NCBI GenBank assembly: GCA_021324255.1
Contig: JAJPJL010000055.1
Span: 1-36,084, forward strand
Length of the DNA: 36,084 nucleotides
DNA from: Bacillota bacterium
GTDB lineage: Bacteria > Sysuimicrobiota > Sysuimicrobiia > Sysuimicrobiales > Segetimicrobiaceae
Direction of reading: 5' to 3'
In this document: positions 24,293 through 35,211 of the stretch, in pieces
Position numbering within the stretch: the stretch's first letter is position 1
Layout of the letters: every line of letters begins with the position of its first letter
Program-made: the position numbers and the translations under genes
Notes under the pieces: generated by a model
What the model was told of the DNA's origin: nothing
The model's database searches: none
What the model saw: the letters and a program-made list of their open reading frames with translations, nothing else

Positions 24293-25684
24293 TTACGGAG
24301 GCGGCGAGCCGAAGGCCACGAGGACGTTGGCGGGAGCGGCGGCGCCGACGAGCACGAGGTCGCGCCCGAGCGTGACGCCGCCCTTCCACGCGAACCCGCC
24401 GGTGGCGCCGTGCCACAGGACCCGGCCGGTCCGCGCGTCCACCGCCCACACGACGCCGGCGTAGTCCGCCGCGAACACCACGCCGCCCTGTGAGACCGCG
24501 GGCGACCCCAGGATCTGCTTCGCCCCCGTGAACTGCCAGACGATCCGGCCCGTCGCCGCATCGAGCGCCACGAGCCGCCCCGGCAGGTTTGGCGAAAACG
24601 TGGTCACGCCCGGCGGAAAGTCCTGCGTGCCGACGAAGATCCGGCCGAACCCGACGGCGCCGCTACCCAGAATTTCCGCGACCGCGGACGGGCCCGAGAG
24701 GCTGGTCCGCCACCGCAATGCGCCGGTCCGAGCGTCGACCATATAGTACGCGCCGTCCTTCTCGCCCGCGCCGACCCCGAGTCCCTGGGGGAGCACCACG
24801 AGATTCGGCGTCGCGAGGAAATCCTGATCCCGGGTGTCGTGAGGATACGTCGGCCCAAACGCCCACCGGAGGCGCCCCGTCGCGGCGTCGAGGGCCAGGA
24901 TCGAGTCCGACCCCACGTCGGGGCCGGCCGGCGGCGCGTCCTTCGGCGTCGGGTTCCCCGTGGCGACAAACAACGTGCCCGTCTGCGGATCGACGGACGG
25001 GCTGTCGAACACGCCCGCCCCGCCGCCGCCGGCGTACTGCGGAACGACGTACGTCCAGACGACGCCGCCGGTCACGGCGTCGAGCGCGACGAGGCGGCCG
25101 CGCGCGGTCGGCTCGTCGTAGATGCCGTCGATCCCCACGTAGACGCGGTTGCCCCACACGAGCGGCGCGGACCAGATCGTCTCGCTCTTGGACGGGTCGC
25201 CGACGCGGGTGCGCCACATGAATCCCCCGGTGGCGGCGTCGAGGCACACGACATCCGTCTCCGCCGTCGCGGCGTAGACCCGCGGCCCGGCGAGCGCGGG
25301 CGTTCCGTTGATGCCGAGCGTCGGGAACCCGTACGCGGTCTGGCCCCGCGCGCCGAGCGCGACGTGCCACCGCTCGGTTCCCGTGCGGAGATCCAGCGCG
25401 TACAACGTGCCCCTCGACGATCCCACGTAGGCGGTGCGCTCGTCCAGCGCCGGGCTGCCCGGGATCGCGCCGTCGGCCGCAAATCGCCAGATCGGGCGCA
25501 GCGCGCCCACCTTGGACGGGGCCATCCCGGCGTCCGGCTGGAACGACGACATGCCGAAGTCATGGCCCCGCATGGGCCACGCGGCTCCGGCGGGCGGGGC
25601 CGGCGGGGCTTGCGCCGCGGCGAGCGCGGCGAGCGTCAGGCACGCGCAGGCCGCGACGGCCGCGGCGCGGGATGCTCGGTGCAT
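24293..25684 (-). CDS. Secreted PQQ-type beta-propeller repeat protein
   Basis: 463 aa with an N-terminal signal peptide (MHRASRAAAVAACACLTLAALAAAQA), so exported. At least seven blades carry the signature [A/V]LDxxTGxxxW: YALDLRTGTERW, CLDAATGGFMW, ALDAVTGGVVW, ALDAATGRLRW, MVDARTGALRW, ALDAATGRIVW, AVDARTGRVLW. This is the quinoprotein-dehydrogenase-like fold. I see no clear catalytic Asp/Asn or heme c motif, so it may be a binding or scaffold propeller and not an enzyme. The ATG at 25684 follows GGAGGT. It lies between the sugar hydrolase gene (67-nt gap) and the formate dehydrogenase operon, same strand; functional link unproven. Confidence 0.85.
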   Translation of the reverse strand: MHRASRAAAVAACACLTLAALAAAQAPPAPPAGAAWPMRGHDFGMSSFQPDAGMAPSKVGALRPIWRFAADGAIPGSPALDERTAYVGSSRGTLYALDLRTGTERWHVALGARGQTAYGFPTLGINGTPALAGPRVYAATAETDVVCLDAATGGFMWRTRVGDPSKSETIWSAPLVWGNRVYVGIDGIYDEPTARGRLVALDAVTGGVVWTYVVPQYAGGGGAGVFDSPSVDPQTGTLFVATGNPTPKDAPPAGPDVGSDSILALDAATGRLRWAFGPTYPHDTRDQDFLATPNLVVLPQGLGVGAGEKDGAYYMVDARTGALRWRTSLSGPSAVAEILGSGAVGFGRIFVGTQDFPPGVTTFSPNLPGRLVALDAATGRIVWQFTGAKQILGSPAVSQGGVVFAADYAGVVWAVDARTGRVLWHGATGGFAWKGGVTLGRDLVLVGAAAPANVLVAFGSPPP

Positions 25685-25751
25685 GCCTACCTCCCACATC
25701 CGGTATCGGACGGGCGCGACGGTCTGTCCTTCGCCGCGCGCGGGCGGCCCG

Positions 25752-27035
25752 TCACGGCGCGGGCGCGATCGGCTCCTGGAGCAGGTCCATGACGAGGGCC
25801 GCGGTCCAGGAAAAGTCCCCGCCGCCGATCCCCTCGCCCGTCTCCGCGTGGAAGTACTCGCACCAGCCGCCGCGGCGCACGAGGTCGACCGTCGCGCCGG
25901 CGAGCCGGCGCGCGTCGTCGCGGAGCCCGAGCTCCTCGAGCCCGCGGGCGAGCAGCCAGTTGGTGTTGACCCACACCGGGCCGCGCCAGTACCGGGCCGG
26001 CTCGAACTCGGGTTGGTCCGGCGGGACCGTCGGGAGCGCGCGGCAGCCGCGGCTGCGGCGTTCGTACCGGGCCCACATCGCCGCCGCCTGCGGGGCGCTC
26101 ACCAGGCCGCCGTAGATGGCCCCCAGGCCGGCAATGGTCTGCGCGGCCACGGGGCGGCGGCCCCTGAGGTCGAAGTCCAGAAACAGGCCCGACGCCTCGT
26201 CCCAGAGGAACCGGTGATACGCGTCGCGGAACGCGCGCAGCTCGTCGCCGGTCCAGTCGCGCGGGCGTCCGAGGGCGTCCGCGATCCGGCCCAGATCCAC
26301 CGCGGCGCGGTACCAGATCGCGTTTTGGAGCGCGTCGTACACGGCGAACGGCGTGTGGGGCAAAAACGCGCCGAGGTCGTAGCCGTGCCGCGCCATCACC
26401 TCGACGAGGTACAGGTACAGGTCGTAGTCGGCCTGCCGGGGCCGCTCGGACGCGGTCACCACCGCCGTGTCGTGGCGCGTGTAGGCCCGGGCGGGACGCA
26501 GCCCGAGGCCGGCCGCGAAGTCCCAGCGCGGGCTGTTGTCCAGGCCGCTCTCCCACGGATGCACGAGCACGACGAGCGGGGCCTCCGGCACCGTGCGGTG
26601 CCGCGAGAAAAACCGGAGCGCGTCCCGCAGCGGTTCATAGAGACGCTCCCACCAGGCGTGCCGGAGGCGCGCGTCCGGCTGCGCGCGCCCCGCGCGGTAC
26701 ACCGCGGTCGGCAGCACCGGCGGATGGGTAATCCCGCTCGTCCGCTCGCCCGCGCGGCGCGCCGGCACGTCCGGCCACCAGTCCGGCCCGGGGACGTACC
26801 CCGTGACGTCCGGGTGGTAGTGAATGTGCGGCAGCATGCCGTTCGTCCACTGCGCGGCGAGCAGCGCGTCGACCTCGCGTTCCATCCGGGTCCAGTCCAC
26901 GCGCGCGAGCGCGAGCGCGACGAACGCGCTGTCCCAGTTCCACTGGTGGGGATACAGGCGGGGGCTCGGCCGCGTGTACGCTCCCATGTCGTTGCGGCGG
27001 AGCACGGCCAGCGCCTGCGCGACGAGGTCGTCCAT
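25752..27035 (-). CDS. GH63-like glycoside hydrolase (mannosylglycerate/glucosylglycerate hydrolase type)
   Basis: 427 aa (alpha/alpha)6-barrel glycosidase. PHQWNWDSAFVAL near residue 30, HPWESGLDNSPRWD (Asp166, candidate general acid) and WCEYFHAETGEGIGG...FSW (Glu393, candidate base) are the diagnostic segments of the GH63/MGH group; YWRGPVWVNTNWLL is also shared. The size matches bacterial mannosylglycerate and glucosylglycerate hydrolases. No signal peptide, so it works in the cytoplasm on imported substrate. ATG at 27035 is chosen; GTG at 27041 would overlap the ATPase stop (GTGA) and is possible. The substrate is inferred from family resemblance only. Confidence 0.8.
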   Translation of the reverse strand: MDDLVAQALAVLRRNDMGAYTRPSPRLYPHQWNWDSAFVALALARVDWTRMEREVDALLAAQWTNGMLPHIHYHPDVTGYVPGPDWWPDVPARRAGERTSGITHPPVLPTAVYRAGRAQPDARLRHAWWERLYEPLRDALRFFSRHRTVPEAPLVVLVHPWESGLDNSPRWDFAAGLGLRPARAYTRHDTAVVTASERPRQADYDLYLYLVEVMARHGYDLGAFLPHTPFAVYDALQNAIWYRAAVDLGRIADALGRPRDWTGDELRAFRDAYHRFLWDEASGLFLDFDLRGRRPVAAQTIAGLGAIYGGLVSAPQAAAMWARYERRSRGCRALPTVPPDQPEFEPARYWRGPVWVNTNWLLARGLEELGLRDDARRLAGATVDLVRRGGWCEYFHAETGEGIGGGDFSWTAALVMDLLQEPIAPAP

Positions 27036-27037
27036 CG

Positions 27038-28141
27038 TCACCGCGATCCGGGGAGCGGGATGACGCCGCCCGTCCGGGCGTCCATGAACCGGACGCGCGC
27101 GCCGTCGACGCGCAGCCACACCGGCTGGCCGGGTTCCGCGCGGAAATCCGCGGGGACGATGACCTTGACCACCTGCGCGCCGACCGCGGCCGTGAGCAGC
27201 GTCTGGGCGCCGAGCGGCTCGATCGCGACGGCCGCGGCTTCGAGCGCCTCCGGCTCCGGGCCGAGCGAGGCGGTGATGTGCTCCGGGCGGATCCCCGCGA
27301 GCACCGCGCCGTCCCCCGCAGCCGCGAGCGCCGCGGCCGCTTCCACGGACACGGCGAGGAACTGGCCGGACACGCTGAGCGCGGCCCGGCCGTCCCGCGC
27401 GCCGAGCCGTCCCTCGAGAAAGTTCATGGGCGGGCTGCCGATGAAGCTGCCGACGAACCGGTTCGCGGGCGCGTCGTACACGCGCGCCGGCGTGTCGTCC
27501 TGCACGATCCGCCCGCTCTGCATGACCGCGATCCGCTCGCCGAGGCTCAGCGCTTCGACTTGGTCGTGGGTCACGTAGATCGTGGTCACGCGCAGTTCCC
27601 GGTGGATGCGCTTGAGCTCCGTCCGCATGTGGAGCCGGAGCAGGGCGTCCAAGTTGCTGAGCGGCTCGTCCATCAAGAGCAGGTCCGGACGCATGACGAT
27701 CGCGCGGGCGACCGCGACGCGCTGCCGCTGGCCCCCGGACAGCTGGGCGGGATAGCGGTCGAGCAGGTCCCGAATCTGCAGCAGCTCCGCCGCCTCGTCC
27801 GCGCGCCGGCGCTGTTCCGCGGCGGGGACCCGCGCCATGCGCAGCCCGAACACGATGTTGTCGTAGACGCGCAGGTGCGGAAAGACGGCGTAGGATTGAA
27901 ACACCATCGCGATCCGGCGCCGGCCGGGCGCGAGCCGCGTCACATCGCGCGCGCCGATCTGAATCCGGCCGCGGGCGAGCTCCTCGAGGCCGGCCACGGC
28001 GCGGAGCACCGTCGTCTTGCCGCATCCGGACGGACCGAGCAGCACGAGGAACTGGCCGTCGTCGATCGCGAGAGACACGTCGTCGACGGCGACCACCTTG
28101 CCGTAGGTCTTGCGCAGATGTTCGAGCCGGACCTCCGCCAC
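27038..28141 (-). CDS. Sugar ABC transporter ATPase (UgpC/MalK/MsmX type)
   Basis: 367 aa. Walker [10 protein letters not shown] (residues 36-44), Q-loop [10 protein letters not shown], signature LSGGQRQR (134-141), Walker B LLLMDEP (154-160) and switch His in YVTHDQ. The C-terminal third carries the MalK-like OB-fold regulatory region (IRPEH motif). It powers import of the sugar bound by the protein at 29982. Starts with GTG at 28141 after a 138-nt gap following the permease; ends next to the hydrolase start, showing cotranscription of uptake and cleavage. Confidence 0.93.
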   Translation of the reverse strand: MAEVRLEHLRKTYGKVVAVDDVSLAIDDGQFLVLLGPSGCGKTTVLRAVAGLEELARGRIQIGARDVTRLAPGRRRIAMVFQSYAVFPHLRVYDNIVFGLRMARVPAAEQRRRADEAAELLQIRDLLDRYPAQLSGGQRQRVAVARAIVMRPDLLLMDEPLSNLDALLRLHMRTELKRIHRELRVTTIYVTHDQVEALSLGERIAVMQSGRIVQDDTPARVYDAPANRFVGSFIGSPPMNFLEGRLGARDGRAALSVSGQFLAVSVEAAAALAAAGDGAVLAGIRPEHITASLGPEPEALEAAAVAIEPLGAQTLLTAAVGAQVVKVIVPADFRAEPGQPVWLRVDGARVRFMDARTGGVIPLPGSR

Positions 28142-28279
28142 ACGACCACCCGCCAGCGCTGCGTTATCGTTCGCCTTCTTGGGTGACGGCGCCGAACGCC
28201 CGTCCCCCGTCGCTCCACGACCGGCGCCGCGGACCAGCGCCGCCGCCGGACCACCCCGCGCCCCGGCCCGCCGCGGGCG

Positions 28280-29095
28280 TCACCGCAGCGTGACGCCCCA
28301 CAACGTCAACAGGTAGCGCCGGATCAGCAAGATGATCACGAGCGCCGGCACGATCATGAAGAATCCGCCGGCGAACCGGTAGTCCAGCGGCGCGCCGCCG
28401 CCGCCGCCCACGACCGAGGTGAGGATGAGCGCCGGCAGCGTCCGGTGATCGACCGTCAGGATCGAGGCCGCAAAGACCTCGTTCCACGAGGTGATGAACG
28501 TGAAGATCGCCGCCGCGGCCAGCCCCGGCAGCGCCATCGGGAGCGTGATGCGCACCACGGCCCCGAGGCGGCCGCTCCCCAGCGTCATCGCGGCCTCCTC
28601 AAGCTCGTACGAAATCGCCACGAAGATGCCCGTCACCATCGTCATCACGAACGGCACGGCCAGGGCCGTGTGCACGAGCGCGACCCCGAGGAGCGTATCG
28701 TACAGCCCCCAGCGGATGAACGCCACGGCGAGCGGGATCGCGAGGATCGTCGCCGGGAACATCTTCGTCGCCAGCACCAAAAACTGCACCGCGTCGCGGC
28801 CGCGAAACCGGTAGCGGGCGAGCGCGTACGCCGCCGGCGCGGCGACCAGGAACTCCATGCCGATCGTCATCACGGCCACGACGAGGCTGTTCCAGGTGGA
28901 CCGCAGGACGTCGGTGGCGCCGAGAAACGCGCGCATGGTCGCGAGCGTAAACGTCCCGGGCCAGATCGGCCGCGGCCACGCGTAGAGCGTGTCCCGCGGC
29001 GTGAACGCGGCGAGCGTGATCAGCGCGAGCGGAAAGACCACCCACGCCGCCACCAGCGTGGCGGCGCTGTAGATCGCGAAGCGGCGGAACGTCAC
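28280..29095 (-). CDS. Carbohydrate ABC transporter permease (MalG-like)
   Basis: 271 aa inner-membrane protein with about six hydrophobic segments. FRRFAIYSAATLVAAWVVFPLALITLAAF is the first, and the EAA coupling loop is ELEEAAMTLGSGRLGAVVRITLPMALPG, well conserved. SWNEVFAASILT and the final WGVTL are typical of MalG-type permeases. The GTG start overlaps the stop of the partner permease (GTGA). After its stop there are 138 nt without a gene; I see no clear terminator there. Confidence 0.92.
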   Translation of the reverse strand: MTFRRFAIYSAATLVAAWVVFPLALITLAAFTPRDTLYAWPRPIWPGTFTLATMRAFLGATDVLRSTWNSLVVAVMTIGMEFLVAAPAAYALARYRFRGRDAVQFLVLATKMFPATILAIPLAVAFIRWGLYDTLLGVALVHTALAVPFVMTMVTGIFVAISYELEEAAMTLGSGRLGAVVRITLPMALPGLAAAAIFTFITSWNEVFAASILTVDHRTLPALILTSVVGGGGGAPLDYRFAGGFFMIVPALVIILLIRRYLLTLWGVTLR

Positions 29096-29958
29096 CCGGC
29101 GACCTCCCCCGGACGGGGGCGGAGCACGCGGAGATACGTCCACGTCGCCGCGCCCGACACGAGCAGCATCAAAGTGCCGTAGGCGGCCGCGACGTGGGGA
29201 TTGCGGTACAGCGAGTACCACAGGTAGGACTCGCCGGCGAGCACCGGGAGCAGCCGCCCCGTGAGCATCATCACCGGCGCAAACACCTCGAAGGCGAGGA
29301 TCGTGCGGATGATGAGGGCGGTCTGCAGGCTGGCGCGAAGCAGCGGCAGGGTGACGTGGCGCAGCGTCCGCCACGGCCCCGCGCCGAACACGTGGGCCGT
29401 CTCGAGGTAGTCGCGGGGGATGAGCTGGAGGCCGCCGAGCAGGATCAGCATCACGATCGCCGTGGCGCGCCACACCTCCGTCAGCACCACGGCGGCCAGC
29501 AGCCAGCCCGGCTGGTCGTACGTCAGGTACGGCGCGGGCTGCGCCACCCGGCCGGCGGCGAACAACAGCGCGTTCAGGTAGCCGCGCTCCGTGAAGATCG
29601 ACAGCCAGATGAGCCCGGCGGCGAGATCGGAGATGCCGATGGGCACCGCGCACAGGTACAGGAAGATCCCGTGCCCCGCGAAGCGGGTCTGCACGAGCAT
29701 GGCCATCGCCAGGCCGAGCGCGAGCTGCAGCGGGATCGCGATCGCCGTGAAGACGATCGTGTCCCGGACCGCCGGCACGAAGTGCAGGTCCGAGATCATC
29801 TGCCGGACCGGCGCCGCGCCCAGCCGCCCGGTATCGGGGTCCGTCAGCCCGAGCACGAACGCCTGGACCATCGGGTACACGATGAACACGCCGAGAAACA
29901 CAAGCGTGGGCAGCACGAGCAGGTAGGGCGCCCACGCAGCGCGGCTCGACCTGACCAC
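29092..29958 (-). CDS. Carbohydrate ABC transporter permease (MalF-like)
   Basis: 288 aa with about six membrane spans starting AAWAPYLLVLPTLVFLGVFIVYP, the typical MalF/UgpA N terminus. The EAA loop reads DYLETAHVFGAGPWRTLRHVTLPLLRAS, keeping the central Gly. GTG start at 29958, 23 nt after the binding protein. It pairs with the MalG-like permease to form the transmembrane channel. Confidence 0.92.
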   Translation of the reverse strand: MVRSSRAAWAPYLLVLPTLVFLGVFIVYPMVQAFVLGLTDPDTGRLGAAPVRQMISDLHFVPAVRDTIVFTAIAIPLQLALGLAMAMLVQTRFAGHGIFLYLCAVPIGISDLAAGLIWLSIFTERGYLNALLFAAGRVAQPAPYLTYDQPGWLLAAVVLTEVWRATAIVMLILLGGLQLIPRDYLETAHVFGAGPWRTLRHVTLPLLRASLQTALIIRTILAFEVFAPVMMLTGRLLPVLAGESYLWYSLYRNPHVAAAYGTLMLLVSGAATWTYLRVLRPRPGEVAG

Positions 29959-29981
29959 GGACCGGCCCCGGCGGGTCCGCG

Positions 29982-31328
29982 CTAATCCAATTTACACGGC
30001 GTGATGGCGGGGTCGGGCGGCGGGCAGACCGCGTTCTGCGCGCGGTACAGCGCCTCCAGCTTGCGCGCCTGGTCGTTGAGCACGTCCTGGATGTTCTTGC
30101 CCTGGATCACGATCAACTGGAACGCGTCGGTGTAGATCGGGACGAACTCGGCGGTCCGCGCGCCCAAGCCGACGGGCAGGAGCGCCGTGTGCGCGTCCGG
30201 CGCGCCGGCCTGGGCCGAGACCCCGTCGGCCACCACCTTCACCCATCCGGACGTCGCCGACCGGGCCACTTCCGGTGACACGGGGAAGAACCCGTCGCCC
30301 TGCAGGGTCGCGAGCTGCGTCGACGGCCGCGTGAGGTACTCGATCAGCTTGGTCCCGCCGTCCACGTCCGGCGCGTTTTTCGTCAGCGAGAGCCCCACGA
30401 TGACCGAGATGAACGACCGGCCGCGCGGGCCGGCCGGCGACGGCAGCACGACGAAGTCGTCGGGCTTTTGGCGCACGGCGGGGATCAGGCGTGCGGTGTG
30501 GTCCCACGCCACCCAGACCTCGCCGGAGAGGAGCGGCTCGTACATGAACTCGTAGGTAAACGAGGACGGGTGCGTGACGCCCCACAGCCGGCGCAGGTAT
30601 TGCCACATGGCGACGGCGTCCGGGGACTTGAAGCGCTTGACCTGCGCGCCCGTGAACGACGGGTACGCGTACCCGTGGAGAAACCGGCCGTACAACCCGT
30701 TCGGGCCCACGGGAAAGCCGAGCCGGCGCTGCCCGGCAGCCTGCTGGATATTCTGGCCCCACGCGAGCAGGTCGTCGTACGTCATGCGCATGGGGTTGCG
30801 GCCCTTGGGGAAATACTGCAGCGACGATTTCGTCGCCGCGAACGCGTAGGTCGCCTGCATCCACGGGATAAACGCCTGCGTGCCGCCCATGCGGGACGCG
30901 GCCAGGAGATCCTTGTAGAAGGTCCGGTCCCGGATCGCGTCCAGCTGCTTCTGCACCGGCGCCATGTCCCGCACCAGCCCCGCGCTGAGCAGGATCGGGT
31001 ACAGCCCGTGGAGCGCGCCGGTGACGCTGATCGTCGATTTGCCGGCTTTGGCCTCGGCGGTCAGGCGGTCCATGTACGGACCGTCCGGCTCGGCGATGAA
31101 CCGGACCGGAATGCCGGACGCCTTCGTGAACCCGGCGAGCAGGCTGGTGCGCGCCCACTCCTGCTCCTGGATCGGGATCAGCTGGTCGGTGGTGAAGACG
31201 ATCTCCTGGGGCGCCGCCCCGAACGCCGGGCCCCGGCCGAGGCGGACCGCCGCGGCCGCGCCGGCGAGCGCCCCCGCGGCCGCGATGAACTGGCGCCTCG
31301 TCAGCCGGACGGCCTGGCGATCGGACAT
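29982..31328 (-). CDS. Sugar ABC transporter substrate-binding protein with Tat signal
   Basis: 448 aa family 1 solute-binding protein. The N terminus RLTRRQFIAAAGALAGAAAAV is a twin-arginine signal, implying export of the folded protein. EIVFTTDQLIPIQEQEW, then the two-lobe pattern with GEVWVAWDHTARLIPAV and STQLATLQGDGFFPV, fits extracellular sugar-binding proteins. Start ATG at 31328 follows GGAGGGAG. First gene of the sugar importer/hydrolase operon; its ligand is probably what the GH63-like enzyme cleaves. No clear promoter was found upstream. Confidence 0.9.
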   Translation of the reverse strand: MSDRQAVRLTRRQFIAAAGALAGAAAAVRLGRGPAFGAAPQEIVFTTDQLIPIQEQEWARTSLLAGFTKASGIPVRFIAEPDGPYMDRLTAEAKAGKSTISVTGALHGLYPILLSAGLVRDMAPVQKQLDAIRDRTFYKDLLAASRMGGTQAFIPWMQATYAFAATKSSLQYFPKGRNPMRMTYDDLLAWGQNIQQAAGQRRLGFPVGPNGLYGRFLHGYAYPSFTGAQVKRFKSPDAVAMWQYLRRLWGVTHPSSFTYEFMYEPLLSGEVWVAWDHTARLIPAVRQKPDDFVVLPSPAGPRGRSFISVIVGLSLTKNAPDVDGGTKLIEYLTRPSTQLATLQGDGFFPVSPEVARSATSGWVKVVADGVSAQAGAPDAHTALLPVGLGARTAEFVPIYTDAFQLIVIQGKNIQDVLNDQARKLEALYRAQNAVCPPPDPAITPCKLD

Positions 31329-31401
31329 CACGCTCCCTCCTTGTGGCCCGCTGTGGTGAGGTGGGGTTCGGTTCGAGGGGAGCAGTTCCTGCCGATCAAC
31401 G

Positions 31402-31433
31402 CGGCAGGAGGGGCCGCACGACCCCTCCTGCCG
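31402..31433 (-). terminator. Strong 12-bp hairpin after groEL (terminator candidate)
   Basis: CGGCAGGAGGGG (31402-31413) and CCCCTCCTGCCG (31422-31433) are perfect complements around an 8-nt loop. It lies 25 nt beyond the groEL stop and before the sugar-binding protein gene. No T-run follows, so classic intrinsic termination is not proven; the related GGCAGGA is repeated just after it on the minus strand, so it could instead be an operator. Confidence 0.5.
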
Positions 31434-31458
31434 GCACGCGCCATGCCGTCCGCCCGGC

Positions 31459-33395
<1,937 letters not shown>

Positions 33396-33422
33396 ACCAG
33401 CCTCCCTTCCCGGCAGGGTGTC

Positions 33423-33449
33423 TTAGCACTCTGACCTTATGAGTGCTAA
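33423..33449 (-). promoter_or_regulatory. CIRCE operator (HrcA binding site)
   Basis: Perfect consensus TTAGCACTC - 9 nt - GAGTGCTAA. It begins 2-3 nt after the predicted transcription start and ends 27 nt before the groES ATG, the standard place for HrcA repression of groESL. No hrcA is in the window. Confidence 0.97.
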
Positions 33450-33458
33450 TCTACGCTC

Positions 33459-33488
33459 ACTATAGGGAAACGTGGTGAACGCGGGCAA
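33459..33488 (-). promoter_or_regulatory. groESL promoter
   Basis: Minus strand TTGCCC (33488-33483), 18-bp spacer, TATAGT (33464-33459). The -10 is identical to that of the pur operon. Start near 33452 directly abuts CIRCE. Confidence 0.65.
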
Positions 33489-33492
33489 CCAC

Positions 33493-33560
33493 AAATTCGC
33501 CGGAAAACAGGATGCCAGGCCTCCAAATCGCGCCCGCACGCGCCCGCACGCGGCGAATTT
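33493..33560. repeat. Distant 10-bp inverted repeat and tandem decamer upstream of groESL
   Basis: AAATTCGCCG (33493-33502) is the exact complement of CGGCGAATTT (33551-33560). Between them CGCCCGCACG occurs twice in tandem (33531-33550). The whole lies in the 197-nt gap between tsaD and groES. Could be a terminator stem for tsaD, a protein site, or chance. Confidence 0.4.
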
Positions 33561-33592
33561 AATGTTTGCGATTGCACCGCGGATCCTTCCGG

Positions 33593-34645
33593 CTACGCGG
33601 TGATGCCCGTCTCCGGCACCGGGTCCGTGAGGTCAAGCTCCGCGTAGGCGCCGAGGCGGAGGGACGAGCGCTCGCGGCGCTCGAGGCGGTGCGCGCCCGC
33701 GGCGGCGATCATGCCGGCGTTGTCGGTGCAGAGGATCGGGGGCGGCACGTGCAGAGGGATGCCGAGGGGCTGCACCGCCTCGGCCATGCGCCGGCGGAGC
33801 AGGGAGTTCGCGGCCACGCCGCCGCCCAGCAGCACGGCGCCGGTCCGCCTGGCACGCGCGGCCCGGACCGTCTTCTCCACGAGGACGCCGACGAGCGCCT
33901 CCTGGAACGACGCCGCCGCGTCCGCGACCCACGCGGCGTCCGGGGCGCCGCCGTCCGGGGCATGCTTCGCCAGGGCGCGCAGCACGGCGGTCTTGAGCCC
34001 GCTGAAGGAAAAGTCGAGGCTGTGCTCGTCCGGAAACGGCCGCGGCAACTGGACGGCCCCGGCCCGCCCCCGCGCCGCCGCGCGGTCGATCGCGGGCCCG
34101 CCGGGATACCCGAGGCCGAGCGCGCGGGCCGCCTTGTCAAAGGCCTCGCCCGCCGCGTCGTCGCGGGTCGCGCCGAGCACCTCGTACCGGCCGTGTCCGG
34201 CCATCAGGATCAAGTCGGTGTGCGAGCCCGAGACGAGCAGGACGAGCGCCGGGAGCGCCAGGTCCGGGTGGTGGAGCAGGCTCGCGTAGACGTGCCCCTC
34301 GAGGTGGTTCACGCCGATGAGCGGGCGGCCGAGGGCGAGCGCCGTGGCCTTGGCGGCGGCCACGCCGACGGCGAGCGCGCCGACGAGCCCCGGACCGCAC
34401 GTGACCGCGATGGCGTCGATCGCCGCCAGCGCCACGCGCGCGTCGTCGAGGGCCTGGTCGATCACGGGGCCGAGCCGCTCGAGGTGACGCCGGGACGCGA
34501 GCTCCGGCACGACGCCGCCGTACCGCGCGTGCAGGTCCACCTGCGATGCGACGACGTTGGACAGCAGGCGCCCGGAGCCGCCGGCCGCGGCGAACACCGC
34601 GGCCGAGGTTTCATCGCACGACGTTTCGATGCCGAGGACGTTCAC
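33593..34645 (-). CDS. tsaD: tRNA N6-adenosine threonylcarbamoyltransferase TsaD
   Basis: Transfers threonylcarbamoyl from TC-AMP to A37 of ANN-decoding tRNAs (t6A). 350 aa. [17 protein letters not shown] at the start, NHLEGHVYA with metal ligands His114/His118, [21 protein letters not shown] and [12 protein letters not shown] complete the ASKHA fold. GTG start, 24 nt after rimI. Final gene of the tsaE-tsaB-rimI-tsaD set; its stop is followed by the groESL control region. Confidence 0.96.
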   Translation of the reverse strand: MNVLGIETSCDETSAAVFAAAGGSGRLLSNVVASQVDLHARYGGVVPELASRRHLERLGPVIDQALDDARVALAAIDAIAVTCGPGLVGALAVGVAAAKATALALGRPLIGVNHLEGHVYASLLHHPDLALPALVLLVSGSHTDLILMAGHGRYEVLGATRDDAAGEAFDKAARALGLGYPGGPAIDRAAARGRAGAVQLPRPFPDEHSLDFSFSGLKTAVLRALAKHAPDGGAPDAAWVADAAASFQEALVGVLVEKTVRAARARRTGAVLLGGGVAANSLLRRRMAEAVQPLGIPLHVPPPILCTDNAGMIAAAGAHRLERRERSSLRLGAYAELDLTDPVPETGITA

Positions 34646-34669
34646 CCGGGGCTCGCGGCCGCGTGCCGG

Positions 34670-35209
34670 TTACGCCGGGCCGCCCGACGGCGGAGCGCCG
34701 CCCTCGAGCGTGGCGCGATTGTGCTTGAAGCGCGCCTGGAACGCGTGTTCCCACACGTTCCCCGTCCACATCACGATCGCGTCTTCGCGGTTGTCGCTGT
34801 AGTAGCCCCGGCGGACGCCGATCTCCTTGAACCCGTACTTGCGGTAGAGCGACTGTGCGCCGACATTGGTCTTGCGCACTTCCAGCGTCACCCACCGCGC
34901 GCCCCGGCGCATGGCCTCGTCGAGCAGCGCCACGAGCAGCCGCTCCCCGATCCGCCGCCGGCGGTATTCGGGGGCCACCGCGATCGTGGTGACGTGCGCT
35001 TCGTCGAGGATGATCCACATGCCCGTGTAGCCGACGACCTGGTGCATGGCGCGCGCGACCAGGTAGCAGGCCAGCCGGTTTTCGCGCAGCTCGTGCGTGT
35101 AGGCATCGCGCGGCCAGGGGGTCGGGAACGACGCCTGCTCGATCTCGGTGACCCGGGCCAGGTCGTCCATGTGCATCGGCCCGATGGTGATGTCGTTCGT
35201 CACGACCAT
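34670..35209 (-). CDS. rimI: Ribosomal protein S18-alanine N-acetyltransferase RimI
   Basis: 179 aa GNAT acetyltransferase. ITIGPMHMDDLARVTEIEQASFPTPWPRDAY is the RimI N terminus, APEYRRRRIGERLLVALLDEA the acetyl-CoA loop, and ARWVTLEVRKTNVGAQSLYRKYGFKEIGVRRGYY the C-terminal signature. ATG at 35209 is chosen; GTG at 35215 would overlap the tsaB stop and is also possible. The usual place between tsaB and tsaD supports the name. The last 20 residues are variable. Confidence 0.92.
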   Translation of the reverse strand: MVVTNDITIGPMHMDDLARVTEIEQASFPTPWPRDAYTHELRENRLACYLVARAMHQVVGYTGMWIILDEAHVTTIAVAPEYRRRRIGERLLVALLDEAMRRGARWVTLEVRKTNVGAQSLYRKYGFKEIGVRRGYYSDNREDAIVMWTGNVWEHAFQARFKHNRATLEGGAPPSGGPA

Positions 35210-35211
35210 GG

